Both the position numbers and the translations under genes were made by a program. Shown here in pieces: positions 50,011 to 59,385 of a DNA stretch of 64,000 nucleotides. Each line of letters starts with the position of its first letter. The stretch's first letter is position 1. The notes beneath the pieces are model-generated. The model did not search any database, had not been told where the DNA came from, and saw only the letters and a list, made by a program, of their open reading frames with translations. Origin of the DNA: Streptococcus oralis (GTDB taxonomy: Bacteria > Bacillota > Bacilli > Lactobacillales > Streptococcaceae); the NCBI RefSeq assembly GCF_016127915.1, contig NZ_CP066059.1, forward strand, positions 682,001 through 746,000, given 5' to 3'.

Positions 50011-50736
50011 CTATCTAAAAAAATGATAATAGACATAATTGTAAACAAAAATCCAGATGGGTTTTGCATAAATGAGAAAGTTGAAAAAACTATGGCACAG
50101 GATGGTGATTTTTAGGTTCTTTGTCCAACGGTAGACAAAGGCATAGAAGAAACCACCTAAACTATAAATAATCAAACTGATAGGATCGCGGTGAGTTAGG
50201 ATCAAATGACTAAGTCCAAAGATAAGAGCAGATAAGATAACGTCCAGATAGTACTTGGACTGGGGGAAAAAGGTATTCATAAAATACCCTCTATGAATCA
50301 GTTCCTCTAATATAGGTGCGACGACTACTGTTAAACTAAAACTGAGAGCAGTTGATAGAAAAGTTGGTTGCCCATTGGAGTATAGAATCGAAAGAAGGTC
50401 TTGAAAGATATACTTGTTATCAATTAGGTGATGAAACTGTAACTGAAAAGCATCCACCAATTGACGATCAAAATAAGTAGCCACTAGACCAACTACAAGG
50501 TAAAAAAATCTTGACTTCTTTGAACCCTTTTTTTCAAAAATATAGAGCATCTCTTTCTTTTTGAGCCAGTAGATAAATAATAGCAAAAGAGCTATTACTT
50601 CAACTGTTAAAAAGATAGAATAGCCATCTATCCCCCACCCTAAAAACTTAGTTAGATGCATAATCCCTAACTCTGGTAGATAAACCGATAGGAATACCAG
50701 TGATGTATAGACTCCCAAATGACCTAGGTTTTTCAT
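50011..50736 (-). CDS. CPBP-family intramembrane metalloprotease (Abi), putative immunity or processing protein
   Basis: A 241-residue polytopic protein with about six to eight helices. CPBP motifs are EELIHRGYF (EExxxR motif 1), FGLSHLILTH (motif 2) and HSFFNF (motif 3), so all catalytic glutamates and histidines are kept. CPBP proteins often give self-immunity next to bacteriocins or process peptides. The gene follows the double-glycine peptide gene by 26 nt and has no other partner, so either role is plausible. Confidence 0.9.
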   Translation of the reverse strand: MKNLGHLGVYTSLVFLSVYLPELGIMHLTKFLGWGIDGYSIFLTVEVIALLLLFIYWLKKKEMLYIFEKKGSKKSRFFYLVVGLVATYFDRQLVDAFQLQFHHLIDNKYIFQDLLSILYSNGQPTFLSTALSFSLTVVVAPILEELIHRGYFMNTFFPQSKYYLDVILSALIFGLSHLILTHRDPISLIIYSLGGFFYAFVYRWTKNLKITILCHSFFNFLIYAKPIWIFVYNYVYYHFFR

Positions 50737-50762
50737 ACTTACCCCTTTAAATTATTAGACTA

Positions 50763-50945
50763 TTAAGGTATAATTCCGTAACCATAACCAGTCATTCTAT
50801 TACGTATTGTACTCGAATCAGTTGCAATGCTGTAAGCATAAGGCCAACTCCAATTTATATCATCAACCAACCAAATCATACCACCGCCTGAGGCTTGTTC
50901 TAAGTCCTCAGTTAAAAGAACTGTGAATGTTTCTGTACCTGTCAT
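50763..50945 (-). CDS. Double-glycine-leader peptide, bacteriocin- or signal-like, unrecognised
   Basis: A 60-residue precursor. The leader TVLLTEDLEQASGG ends with G20-G21; positions L(-12), D(-8), L(-7), A(-4), G(-2), G(-1) fit the ComA/BlpA-type leader. The predicted 39-residue core begins GMIWLVDDINWSWPYAY and ends TGYGYGIIP. It is rich in Trp and Tyr, has no Cys, and is slightly acidic (3 D, 2 R), unusual for a class II bacteriocin. RBS AGGAGG is strong. A CPBP gene follows; no transporter gene is present, so ComAB/BlpAB would be needed. I know no match. Confidence 0.82.
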   Translation of the reverse strand: MTGTETFTVLLTEDLEQASGGGMIWLVDDINWSWPYAYSIATDSSTIRNRMTGYGYGIIP

Positions 50946-51009
50946 ATCAAGTACCTCCTTAAAATAAATTTTTGTAAGCTAACATCTACAGTATACATCT
51001 TTTTTGTCT

Positions 51010-51038
51010 ATTTTATAGTCTATCTCCTCAACTGTCAA
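51010..51038 (-). promoter_or_regulatory. Consensus promoter of the double-glycine peptide operon
   Basis: Minus-strand TTGACA, 17-nt spacer, TAAAAT, about 60 nt before the start codon. No direct-repeat ComE/BlpR-type box was noticed. Confidence 0.8.
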
Positions 51039-51066
51039 TTTTTCATCCTGAATTGCATTTTTCCAT

Positions 51067-51094
51067 AAAAAATGAGACCTTTCTAGTCTCATTT
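51067..51094 (-). terminator. Terminator of the acc/fab operon
   Basis: Minus-strand AAATGAGAC-(7 nt)-GTCTCATTTTTT shortly after the accA stop codon. Confidence 0.88.
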
Positions 51095-51102
51095 AGTCAT
51101 TC

Positions 51103-51870
51103 TTAGTATTTTCTAAAGCGTTGGTAACGTTCTTCAATAAGTTGGTCGAGTGGTAGTTCTTGCAACCTATCTAGTTCTGCACACAATTCATTTTTAACGC
51201 AACCTAGCAGTTCTTTACTTGACAGTCCTGCCTCTGAGATTACCTTGTCTACGATTCCCATTTCTAGAAGTTCGTGTGAAGTGATTTTCATCAATTCCGC
51301 TGCTTCCATAGCACGACTTCCATCCTTCCAAAGGATAGAGGCAAAGCCTTCAGGGCTAAGTACGGCGTAGATTGAGTTTTCTAACATCCAGACACGATTA
51401 GCTACGGCTAGAGCTAGGGCCCCACCAGATCCACCTTCACCGATAATAATCGCGATGATTGGAACCTTGAGGTCACTCATTTCCATCAGGTTTCGGGCGA
51501 TTGCTTCACCTTGTCCACGTTCCTCGGCTCCAACACCTGGGTAAGCACCCGCCGTATTGATAAAGGTCACAACTGGACGGCCAAACTTTTCTGCCTGTTT
51601 CATCAGGCGAAGAGCCTTACGATAGCCTTCCGGATGTGGTTGCCCAAAATTTCGTTTGAGGTTGTCATGAAGACTTTTTCCCTTTTGGATACCAACGACA
51701 GTTACCGCTTGGTCACCTAACCAGCCAATTCCACCGATAACCGCACCATCATCACGAAAAGAGCGGTCTCCATGCAATTCGATAAATTCATCAAAGATTC
51801 CATTGGCAAAATCAAGTGCAGTCAAGCGACTCTGCTCGCGTGCCTCTCTGACTATTTTTGCAATATTCAT
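51103..51870 (-). CDS. accA: Acetyl-CoA carboxylase, carboxyltransferase subunit alpha
   Basis: A 255-residue subunit starting [16 protein letters not shown], with the crotonase-type carboxyltransferase fold: [30 protein letters not shown] and [16 protein letters not shown]. With AccD it transfers CO2 from biotin to acetyl-CoA, giving malonyl-CoA. Its start overlaps accD by 4 nt. It is the last gene of the fatty-acid operon. Confidence 0.97.
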   Translation of the reverse strand: MNIAKIVREAREQSRLTALDFANGIFDEFIELHGDRSFRDDGAVIGGIGWLGDQAVTVVGIQKGKSLHDNLKRNFGQPHPEGYRKALRLMKQAEKFGRPVVTFINTAGAYPGVGAEERGQGEAIARNLMEMSDLKVPIIAIIIGEGGSGGALALAVANRVWMLENSIYAVLSPEGFASILWKDGSRAMEAAELMKITSHELLEMGIVDKVISEAGLSSKELLGCVKNELCAELDRLQELPLDQLIEERYQRFRKY

Positions 51871-52733
51871 CCGCGACTTCCTCCATGCAATCTTACTAAT
51901 TTATCAATTGTTTCAGGCAATTCTCTCCGTTTGACAATTGCATCAACAAATCCATGTTCAAGCAAAAATTCTGCCTTTTGGAAGTCATCCGGCAAGGTCT
52001 CACGAACTGTATTTTCGATAACACGACGTCCAGCAAAACCAACCAAACTCTGTGGCTCCGCTAGGATAATATCCCCTTCCATAGCAAAAGAAGCGGTCAC
52101 CCCACCTGTTGTCGGATCGGTTAAAATAGTTAGGTAAAAAAGTCCTGCCTTGGAATGACGTTGAACTGCCGCAGAAATTTTAGCCATCTGCATCAAGCTC
52201 ATGATTCCTTCTTGCATACGGGCTCCACCAGAAGCTGTGAAGAGAACGACTGGCAAGTTTTCTACCGTTGCATATTCAAACAAGCGCGTGATTTTTTCAC
52301 CCACAACGGTTCCCATAGAAGCCATGATAAAGTTTGAATCCATGATCCCAAGGGCAACTTTTTGTCCCTTGATGCTAGCTGTACCAGTTAGTACTGCTTC
52401 ATCCAAACCTGTCTTTTCACGCATTGTTGCAAGTTTTTTCTGGTAGCCAGGAAAGTTTAATGGATCTTGAGTTTCAATACCTGTAAACATCTCCACAAAG
52501 CTACCAGAATCAATCGTCAAATCCAAGCGTTCCTGAGCTGAAATACGGAAAGTATAGCTACAATGGGGACAAATTCGTTCGCTCCCAAGATCCTTTTGGT
52601 AAATGGTGTGTTTACAACCAGGACACTGGGAGAAGAGTTCATCCGGAACCTCAGGCTTGGCTTGTGGTTTCTGCCTTACGGAACGGTTAGGATTGATCCG
52701 AATATACTTATCCTTTTTACTAAATAGAGCCAT
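51867..52733 (-). CDS. accD: Acetyl-CoA carboxylase, carboxyltransferase subunit beta
   Basis: A 288-residue subunit with the N-terminal Cys4 zinc ribbon ([14 protein letters not shown]; residues ~38-58) and the carboxyltransferase core with [12 protein letters not shown] and [14 protein letters not shown]. Pairs with AccA. Overlap with accA indicates translational coupling and stoichiometric production. Confidence 0.97.
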   Translation of the reverse strand: MALFSKKDKYIRINPNRSVRQKPQAKPEVPDELFSQCPGCKHTIYQKDLGSERICPHCSYTFRISAQERLDLTIDSGSFVEMFTGIETQDPLNFPGYQKKLATMREKTGLDEAVLTGTASIKGQKVALGIMDSNFIMASMGTVVGEKITRLFEYATVENLPVVLFTASGGARMQEGIMSLMQMAKISAAVQRHSKAGLFYLTILTDPTTGGVTASFAMEGDIILAEPQSLVGFAGRRVIENTVRETLPDDFQKAEFLLEHGFVDAIVKRRELPETIDKLVRLHGGSRG

Positions 52734-52768
52734 AACTCCCCCTTTTAGTTCTCATACTATTTGAAAGT

Positions 52769-54136
52769 CTATTCTTTTTCTTGGTATTTTGGCAAGAAAG
52801 TTTCCATCAAGAAGGAAGTATCGTAGTCACCAGCGATAACTCGGCGGTCTGAAATCAGATCCAACTGGAAGTCTGCATTGGTTTGCACTCCTTCAATATC
52901 AAGTTCATAAAGTGCCCGTTGCATCTTCATAAGAGCATCAAAACGATTCTCCCCATGAACAATGATTTTGGCAATCATACTATCATAGTAAGGGGGAATG
53001 GTATAACCTGGATAAACTGCTGAGTCCACGCGCAAGCCAACTCCACCACTTGGTAGATAGAGATTGGTAATTTTCCCTGGGCTTGGGGCAAAGTTAAATG
53101 CTGGATTTTCTGCATTGATCCGGCACTCGATAGCATGACCTCGTAGGACGATATCTTCTTGTTTGAAAGGTAAAGGTTGACCGGCAGCAATGCGAATCTG
53201 TTCCTTCACGATATCAACACCTGAAACAAACTCTGTGACTGGGTGCTCCACTTGCACACGAGTATTCATTTCCATGAAGTAGAAATTGCCACTCGCTTCA
53301 TCGAGAAGAAATTCAATCGTCCCTGCATTTTCATAGCCAACAGACTCTGCTGCACGAACGGCTGCAGCACCAATTTCATTACGAAGGGTTTTGCCAATCG
53401 CAATGGATGGGCTTTCTTCTAAGACCTTTTGGTTATTCCGTTGGAGTGAACAATCCCGTTCACCAAGATGGACAACATGACCCTCTTGGTCCGCAAGAAT
53501 CTGAACTTCGATATGGCGAGCTGGATAAATCACACGCTCAAGATACATAGCGCCATTTCCAAAGTTGGCCTTGGCTTCACTGGATGCTGTTTCAAAGGCT
53601 GCGATCAAGTCTTCTGCCTTTTCAACCTTACGAATCCCTTTTCCACCACCACCTGCCGATGCCTTAAGCATGACTGGATAGCCAATTTTTTCTGCAACTG
53701 CAAGCGCCTCTTCAGCTGTGTGAACTTCACCATCAGATCCTGGGATAACTGGAACCCCAGCCTTGATCATTTGCTCACGTGCATTGATCTTATCTCCCAT
53801 GGTGTCCATCACAGCACCAGAAGGACCGATGAACTTAATTCCCACTTCATCACACATCGTGGCAAACTTGGAGTTTTCGCTAAGAAAACCAAAACCTGGG
53901 TGGATGGCTTCTGCTTCTGTCAAGACTGCAGCAGATAAAATAGCGTTGATATTGAGATAAGATTCTGTCGCCTTACCAGGTCCGATACAGATAGCTTCAT
54001 CCGCTAGGAGTGTGTGAAGAGCTTCCTTATCAGCAGTTGAATAGACTGCTACGGTTGCAATGCCCAATTCACGCGCAGCTCGAATAATGCGAACCGCAAT
54101 CTCACCACGGTTGGCAATCAAAATTTTACGAAACAT
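52769..54136 (-). CDS. accC: Biotin carboxylase (acetyl-CoA carboxylase subunit)
   Basis: A 455-residue ATP-grasp enzyme that carboxylates biotin on AccB. N-terminus FRKILIANRGEIAVRIIRAA, glycine-rich ATP loop KASAGGGGKGIRKV, carboxylase motif HIEVQILADQEGHVVHLGER, and catalytic EMNTRVQVEHPVTE are all seen. It sits between fabZ and accD. Confidence 0.98.
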   Translation of the reverse strand: MFRKILIANRGEIAVRIIRAARELGIATVAVYSTADKEALHTLLADEAICIGPGKATESYLNINAILSAAVLTEAEAIHPGFGFLSENSKFATMCDEVGIKFIGPSGAVMDTMGDKINAREQMIKAGVPVIPGSDGEVHTAEEALAVAEKIGYPVMLKASAGGGGKGIRKVEKAEDLIAAFETASSEAKANFGNGAMYLERVIYPARHIEVQILADQEGHVVHLGERDCSLQRNNQKVLEESPSIAIGKTLRNEIGAAAVRAAESVGYENAGTIEFLLDEASGNFYFMEMNTRVQVEHPVTEFVSGVDIVKEQIRIAAGQPLPFKQEDIVLRGHAIECRINAENPAFNFAPSPGKITNLYLPSGGVGLRVDSAVYPGYTIPPYYDSMIAKIIVHGENRFDALMKMQRALYELDIEGVQTNADFQLDLISDRRVIAGDYDTSFLMETFLPKYQEKE

Positions 54137-54147
54137 GGAGAACCTCC

Positions 54148-54570
54148 TTAGTTTCCAATTGCAAAGGTAAGAGTACCACTCGCTGCAAGCTTACCATCTA
54201 CTTCAGCCTTTGCTTCAACCACAGCAATCGTACCACGACGTTTAACAAAAGTAGCCGTCATGACTAATTGGTCACCTGGTACAACTTGCTTCTTGAACTT
54301 AACCTTGTCCATGCCAGCGTAGAAGACCAGTTTCCCTTTATTTTCAGGTTTGGACAATTCCAAGACACCAGCAGTCTGAGCCAAGGCTTCCATGATAAGA
54401 ACACCTGGCATGACTGGGTATTGTGGAAAATGACCATTGAAGAAAGGTTCGTTGATGGTCACATTTTTAATGGCAACAATGGTATCCTCGCTCACTTCCA
54501 AGACACGATCCACTAGGAGCATGGGGTAGCGATGGGGTAGAGCTTCTTTAATTCCTTGAATATCGATCAT
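54148..54570 (-). CDS. fabZ: 3-hydroxyacyl-ACP dehydratase FabZ
   Basis: A 140-residue hot-dog-fold enzyme removing water from 3-hydroxyacyl-[16 protein letters not shown] and the catalytic histidine in [15 protein letters not shown] are present. It overlaps accB by 4 nt. In pneumococcus FabZ feeds trans-2-decenoyl-ACP to FabM or FabK. Confidence 0.97.
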   Translation of the reverse strand: MIDIQGIKEALPHRYPMLLVDRVLEVSEDTIVAIKNVTINEPFFNGHFPQYPVMPGVLIMEALAQTAGVLELSKPENKGKLVFYAGMDKVKFKKQVVPGDQLVMTATFVKRRGTIAVVEAKAEVDGKLAASGTLTFAIGN

Positions 54571-55055
54571 TTGATACGTACCAATCCTTTACCGAACTCA
54601 ACCATTTCTTCATTTGAAACGAGAATTTCTGTCACCACACCATCCTTAGGTGCAGGAATTTCATTCATGACCTTCATGGCTTCGATGATCACCAAAGTCT
54701 GACCTTTTTTAACACTGTCTCCAACTGTGACAAAGGCAGGTTTATCTGGTCCAGCAGCCAAGTAAGCCACCCCTACAAGTAGACTTTCAACGACATCACC
54801 CTCTGGAGCAATAGTCGTATCAGCTGGTGCTGGTGCTTCTTCTACTGCACTCTCTACTGGAGTTGAAGGGGCAGAAACTACTGGACTTGCAGCTACTGCT
54901 GCTGGCGCTGGAACAACTTGAGCTGGTGCTTCAGAAGCCATTCTTGCTTCATTCTTACTGAACTGCAATTCGTCCGTTCCATTTTTATAAGAAAATTCTC
55001 TCAAACTTGATTGGTCAAATTGAGCCATCAAGTCCTTGATCTCATTTAAATTCAT
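54567..55055 (-). CDS. accB: Biotin carboxyl carrier protein of acetyl-CoA carboxylase
   Basis: A 162-residue BCCP. An N-terminal helix region ([17 protein letters not shown]), an Ala/Pro-rich linker (~45-85) and the C-terminal biotinyl domain with the biotin-accepting lysine in EAMKVMNE. It sits between fabF and fabZ and overlaps fabZ. Confidence 0.97.
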   Translation of the reverse strand: MNLNEIKDLMAQFDQSSLREFSYKNGTDELQFSKNEARMASEAPAQVVPAPAAVAASPVVSAPSTPVESAVEEAPAPADTTIAPEGDVVESLLVGVAYLAAGPDKPAFVTVGDSVKKGQTLVIIEAMKVMNEIPAPKDGVVTEILVSNEEMVEFGKGLVRIK

Positions 55056-55057
55056 AA

Positions 55058-56293
55058 TTATTTATTCTCCCAACGTTTGAAAGCAAGAACCGCATTGTGT
55101 CCACCAAAACCAAAAGTGTTTGAAATAGCATAAGGGATTTCTTGCTCCAAGCCTTGTCCATAAACGACGTTTGCTTCGATATAGTCTGATAACTCACTTG
55201 TTCCAGCCGTCATTGGTACAAAGTTATGACGCATAGCTTCGATGGTAGCGATGGCTTCTACTGCTCCTGCAGCACCAAGTAAGTGTCCTGTAAAGGACTT
55301 GGTTGAAGATACAGGTACTTCTTTACCAAGAACAGCTACGATCGCACCACTTTCTCCTTTTTCATTAGCAGGAGTTGAAGTTCCGTGGGCATTGACGTAA
55401 GCTACTTGCTCTGGAGAAATTTCTGCTTCTTCCAAAGCCAACTTCATAGCCTTGATTGCACCTTGACCTTCTGGATGAGGTGAAGTCATATGGTAAGCAT
55501 CACAGGTATTTCCATAACCAACTACTTCAGCCAAGATAGTTGCACCACGTTTTTCAGCATGTTCAAGGCTTTCAAGAACCAACATCCCTGAACCTTCTCC
55601 CATCACAAAACCATTACGGTCTTTGTCAAATGGAATAGAAGCACGAGTTGGATCTTCCGTAGTTGATAGGGCAGTCAATGCTTGGAAACCAGCGATAGCA
55701 AAAGGAGTGATAGATGATTCTGATCCACCAACTAACATGACATCTTGGAAACCAAACTTGATAGAGCGGAAGGCATCCCCAATGGCATCGTTTGATGAAG
55801 CACAGGCTGTATTGATTGATTTACAGATACCGTTTGCTCCGAAGCGCATAGCAACATTTCCTGAAGCCATATTTGGCAAGGCTTTTGGAAGTGTCATTGG
55901 TTTAACGCGTTTTGGACCTTTTTCATGAAGACGGATAACCTGATCTTCGATTTCTTTAATTCCCCCAATACCAGAAGCAACGATGACACCAAAGCGATCT
56001 TTATCGATTGCTTCTACATCAAGATTTGCATTTGTCACCGCTTCTTGAGCCGCATACAAGGCATACAAAGAATAGTTGTCAAAACGGTTGGTATCTTTTT
56101 TGACAAAGTATTTATCAAATGGGAAATCTTGAACTTCTGCCGCATTGTGCACAGCAAATTCGCTGTGATCAAATTTAGTGATTTCTCCAATTCCAATCTT
56201 ACCAGTTTGCAAACTGTTCCAAAATTCTTCTGGAGTATTTCCGATAGGAGAGGTCAATCCGTAACCTGTTACTACAACTCGATTTAGTTTCAT
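55058..56293 (-). CDS. fabF: Beta-ketoacyl-ACP synthase II
   Basis: A 411-residue thiolase-fold condensing enzyme for chain elongation. The triad is C164 in NTACASSNDA, one histidine in NAHGTSTPANE and the other in TGHLLGAAGAVE. It starts about 28 nt after fabG. Confidence 0.98.
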   Translation of the reverse strand: MKLNRVVVTGYGLTSPIGNTPEEFWNSLQTGKIGIGEITKFDHSEFAVHNAAEVQDFPFDKYFVKKDTNRFDNYSLYALYAAQEAVTNANLDVEAIDKDRFGVIVASGIGGIKEIEDQVIRLHEKGPKRVKPMTLPKALPNMASGNVAMRFGANGICKSINTACASSNDAIGDAFRSIKFGFQDVMLVGGSESSITPFAIAGFQALTALSTTEDPTRASIPFDKDRNGFVMGEGSGMLVLESLEHAEKRGATILAEVVGYGNTCDAYHMTSPHPEGQGAIKAMKLALEEAEISPEQVAYVNAHGTSTPANEKGESGAIVAVLGKEVPVSSTKSFTGHLLGAAGAVEAIATIEAMRHNFVPMTAGTSELSDYIEANVVYGQGLEQEIPYAISNTFGFGGHNAVLAFKRWENK

Positions 56294-56321
56294 CTGTCTT
56301 ACCTATATCTTTCCTTATTTT

Positions 56322-57053
56322 TTACATGCTAAGTCCGCCATCAACAGCGAGAACTTGTCCAGTCAAATAATCCTGTCCAGCTAGGAACACTGTAGCATCT
56401 GCGATATGTTCTGCTTGACCGAAATGTTTCATTGGGATTTGGGCCAATGTCGCTTCCTTGACCTTATCAGACAAAACAGCAGTCATATCTGACTCGATCA
56501 TTCCTGGTGCAAGAGCATTTACGCGCACATTGCGATTGGCAACTTCACGTGCAACTGACTTGGTAAAACCAATCAAGCCTGCTTTAGAAGCTGCATAGTT
56601 GGCTTGTCCGATATTTCCCATCAAACCGACCACACTAGACATGTTGATAATCGCACCTTCACGTGCCTTGATCATCTGTTTCAAGACTGCTTGCGTCATG
56701 TTGAAAGCACCTGTCAAGTTGATCTTAATCACTTTTTCAAAGTCTTCTTCGGTCATCTTGAGCATAAGCGTATCTTGAGTGATCCCAGCATTGTTGACCA
56801 ATACATCGACAGAACCGAGTTCTGCAATCGCTTGATCTACCATACGCTTGGCATCTGCAAAGTCTGAAACATCACCTGAAATCGGTACTATTTTGACACC
56901 ATAGTTTGAAAACTCAGCCAGCAATTCTTCTGAGATTGCTCCGCGACTATTCAAAACTACATTAGCGCCTAGTTGGGCAAATTTGTGAGCAATGGCAAGT
57001 CCGATACCACGACTTGAACCTGTTACAAAAACATTTTTGTTTGTAAGTTGCAT
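56322..57053 (-). CDS. fabG: 3-oxoacyl-ACP reductase FabG
   Basis: A 243-residue SDR enzyme reducing 3-ketoacyl-ACP with NADPH. NADP-binding TGSSRGIGLA, NNAG, the catalytic Ser in MSSVVG and YAASKAG (Tyr-Lys) are present. Normal length. Confidence 0.98.
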   Translation of the reverse strand: MQLTNKNVFVTGSSRGIGLAIAHKFAQLGANVVLNSRGAISEELLAEFSNYGVKIVPISGDVSDFADAKRMVDQAIAELGSVDVLVNNAGITQDTLMLKMTEEDFEKVIKINLTGAFNMTQAVLKQMIKAREGAIINMSSVVGLMGNIGQANYAASKAGLIGFTKSVAREVANRNVRVNALAPGMIESDMTAVLSDKVKEATLAQIPMKHFGQAEHIADATVFLAGQDYLTGQVLAVDGGLSM

Positions 57054-57098
57054 TCTATTTCTCCTATTTCCTGTTGTATTTTGTGGGAGAAGGGATCA

Positions 57099-58019
57099 CT
57101 AGTTTCCTAACAGAGCATCCAAGCTTGCTTGGTCTTCAACGTTAGCTAGCTGAGCTGATTTATCGATTTTTTTGACAAAACCTGATAGGACCTTGCCAGG
57201 ACCAATTTCAATAAAGTTGGTTACCCCAGCATCCTGCATCACAGCAATACTTTCATAAAAACGAACAGGTTCTTTCACCTGACGCGTCAAAAGCTCTTGG
57301 ATTCGACCTTTTTTCATAACAGCAGCTTCCGTATTGTCGACTAGTGGGCAAGTGAAATCAGCGAAACTCACTCCCTCAAGAGCTCCAGCTAGTTGCTGAC
57401 TGGCTGGCTCAAGAAGGGCTGTATGGAAAGGACCCGATACATTTAAAGGAATCAATCGTTTTGCTCCTGCTTCCTGCAAGAGTTCAACTGCGCGGTCAAC
57501 TGCAGCCACCTCACCACCGATGACGATTTGGCTTGGGGTGTTGTAGTTAGCTGGAGTGACTACTCCAACTTTAGAGGCTGTTTCACAAGCTTCCTCAATC
57601 ACTTCAACTGGAGTATTAAGAACGGCAACCATCTTCCCAGAGCCTGCAGGTGCAGCCTCTTCCATATAAGCACCACGTTTAGCAACCAAGGCAACTGCAT
57701 CCTCAAAGTCCAAGGCACCACTTGCTACAAGAGCAGAATATTCCCCAAGAGACAATCCTGCTACCATATCTGGCTGATAACCCTTTTCTTTCAATAGTCG
57801 GTAAATAGCAACCGAAGTCGCTAAAATAGCTGGCTGCGTATAGCGAGTCTGGTTTAACTTGGTTTCTTCCTTATCGATCAAGTCACGAAGGTCATAACCC
57901 AAAACCTGACTGGCTTGGTCAATTGTTTCCTTGACGATAGGGTAGCGATCATAGAGATCACGCCCCATTCCTAGATACTGAGCACCTTGACCCGCAAATA
58001 GAAAGGCTGTTTTAGTCAT
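57099..58019 (-). CDS. fabD: Malonyl-CoA:ACP transacylase FabD
   Basis: A 306-residue transferase moving malonyl from CoA to ACP. FAGQGAQYLGMG at the N-terminus, nucleophile Ser in GLSLGEYSALV, and the catalytic His in GPFHTALL. It overlaps fabK by 8 nt. Confidence 0.98.
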   Translation of the reverse strand: MTKTAFLFAGQGAQYLGMGRDLYDRYPIVKETIDQASQVLGYDLRDLIDKEETKLNQTRYTQPAILATSVAIYRLLKEKGYQPDMVAGLSLGEYSALVASGALDFEDAVALVAKRGAYMEEAAPAGSGKMVAVLNTPVEVIEEACETASKVGVVTPANYNTPSQIVIGGEVAAVDRAVELLQEAGAKRLIPLNVSGPFHTALLEPASQQLAGALEGVSFADFTCPLVDNTEAAVMKKGRIQELLTRQVKEPVRFYESIAVMQDAGVTNFIEIGPGKVLSGFVKKIDKSAQLANVEDQASLDALLGN

Positions 58020-58986
58020 TTCTTACAACTCCTGCCCAACGAGAGGCTTCTTCTTGAATTTTTTTGGCTGCGCCATAGTATAAATCTTTTAGGATTTCTT
58101 CGACAGTTTCCTCTTTAGATACCAAACCAGCAATCTGACCTGCCATGACAGATCCACCTTCTACATCTCCATGAACAACGGCTTTAGCAAGAGCACCAGC
58201 TCCCATTTGTTCAAAGATTTCTAAATCCGGATTTTCTTGTTTAAAGGCATCTTTTTCAGCCTGCTCAAAGTCACGTGTCAACTGATTTTTAATGGCACGA
58301 ACAGCATGACCAAAGTGTTGAGCTGAAATAGTCGTATCGATGTCACGCGCTTTTAAGATTTTTTCCTTGTATTTTGGATGGGCGTTAGATTCCTTAGCTA
58401 CTACGAAACGCGTACCAACTTGAACGGCCTCAGCACCAAGCATAAAGCCTGCAGCGACACCTTCACCGTCCGCAATTCCTCCAGCTGCGATAACCGGGAT
58501 TGAAACAGCTGCAGCAACTTGGCGAACCAAGGTCATCGTTGTTAATTTACCAATATGCCCACCGGCTTCCATTCCTTCTGCAATAACTGCATCTGCACCA
58601 ATTTTTTCCATGCGTTTTGCCAAAGCAACACTTGGAACAACAGGAATAACTGTAATTCCTGCATCATGGAAACGAGTCATGTATTTACTTGGATTTCCGG
58701 CACCAGTTGTAACCGCCTTAACCCCTTCTTCAATCACGAGATCAACGATGTCTTCTACAAAAGGTGACAAGAGCATGATGTTAACACCAAAAGGTTTGTC
58801 CGTAAGTGATTTGATTTTATCGATATTAGCCTTTACGACCTCTTTAGGTGCATTCCCACCACCGATGATTCCTAGACCACCAGCTTTTGATACTGCACCA
58901 GCCAAGTCACCGTCTGCAACCCAGGCCATTCCTCCTTGAAAAATAGGATAATCAATGTTCAATAATTCTGTAATACGTGTTTTCAT
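58012..58986 (-). CDS. fabK: Enoyl-ACP reductase II (FMN-dependent FabK)
   Basis: A 324-residue TIM-barrel flavoprotein, the streptococcal replacement for FabI. It begins MKTRITELLNIDYPIFQGGMAWV; GGLGIIGGG, VIPVVPSVALAKRME, EGMEAGGHIG and AAGGIADG are the flavin/phosphate-binding stretches. The leader has a candidate FabT operator and a long inverted repeat. Confidence 0.97.
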   Translation of the reverse strand: MKTRITELLNIDYPIFQGGMAWVADGDLAGAVSKAGGLGIIGGGNAPKEVVKANIDKIKSLTDKPFGVNIMLLSPFVEDIVDLVIEEGVKAVTTGAGNPSKYMTRFHDAGITVIPVVPSVALAKRMEKIGADAVIAEGMEAGGHIGKLTTMTLVRQVAAAVSIPVIAAGGIADGEGVAAGFMLGAEAVQVGTRFVVAKESNAHPKYKEKILKARDIDTTISAQHFGHAVRAIKNQLTRDFEQAEKDAFKQENPDLEIFEQMGAGALAKAVVHGDVEGGSVMAGQIAGLVSKEETVEEILKDLYYGAAKKIQEEASRWAGVVRND

Positions 58987-59011
58987 AGTGCCTCCATCAT
59001 TCCTTGCTTAC

Positions 59012-59054
59012 GTAATAGTTCGACGAGTTTATCATTTGAGTTTCAAACTATTAC
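59012..59054. repeat. Inverted repeat in the fabK leader
   Basis: GTAATAGTT (59012-59020) and AACTATTAC (59046-59054) are perfect 9-nt complements around a 25-nt loop; it includes the FabT-like site and can form a hairpin in the acpP-fabK mRNA. Confidence 0.7.
59035..59047. promoter_or_regulatory. Candidate FabT operator upstream of fabK
   Basis: TTTGA-GTT-TCAAA palindrome about 50 nt before the fabK start. FabT is known in pneumococcus to bind near fabT and fabK; the exact site here is inferred. Confidence 0.6.
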
Positions 59055-59065
59055 CTAAACAAGAG

Positions 59066-59086
59066 GGAGTGGGTTTCCCCTACTCC
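59066..59086 (-). terminator. Hairpin after acpP, probable partial terminator
   Basis: Minus-strand GGAGTAGGG-GAAA-CCCACTCC stem followed by only a short T-poor tract, so likely attenuating or stabilising the acpP end, not a full stop. Confidence 0.55.
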
Positions 59087-59103
59087 TTCTAGTAATATGT
59101 TAA

Positions 59104-59328
59104 TTATTTTGTTTGCTCTTCAACGTAGGCAACCAAGTCACCAACTGTTTTCAAGTTATCTTCTGCTTCGATTTGGATATCGAAAGCATCTTCGATTTCA
59201 GAGATTACTTGGAACAAGTCCAATGAATCTGCATCCAAATCATCAAAAGTAGATTCAAGTGTTACTTCTGATGCGTCTTTCCCAAGTTCTTCAACGATAA
59301 TTTCTTGTACTTTTTCAAATACTGCCAT
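59104..59328 (-). CDS. acpP: Acyl carrier protein
   Basis: A 74-residue acidic carrier with the phosphopantetheine serine S35 in DADSLDLFQ. It carries growing acyl chains for FASII. It lies between fabH and fabK and a hairpin separates it from fabK, which can explain separate ACP dosage. Confidence 0.97.
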   Translation of the reverse strand: MAVFEKVQEIIVEELGKDASEVTLESTFDDLDADSLDLFQVISEIEDAFDIQIEAEDNLKTVGDLVAYVEEQTK

Positions 59329-59385
59329 GATAGGACTCCTTTAAAATATAAAAAATTTATAACTATGTGTTTACCACATGATTAC

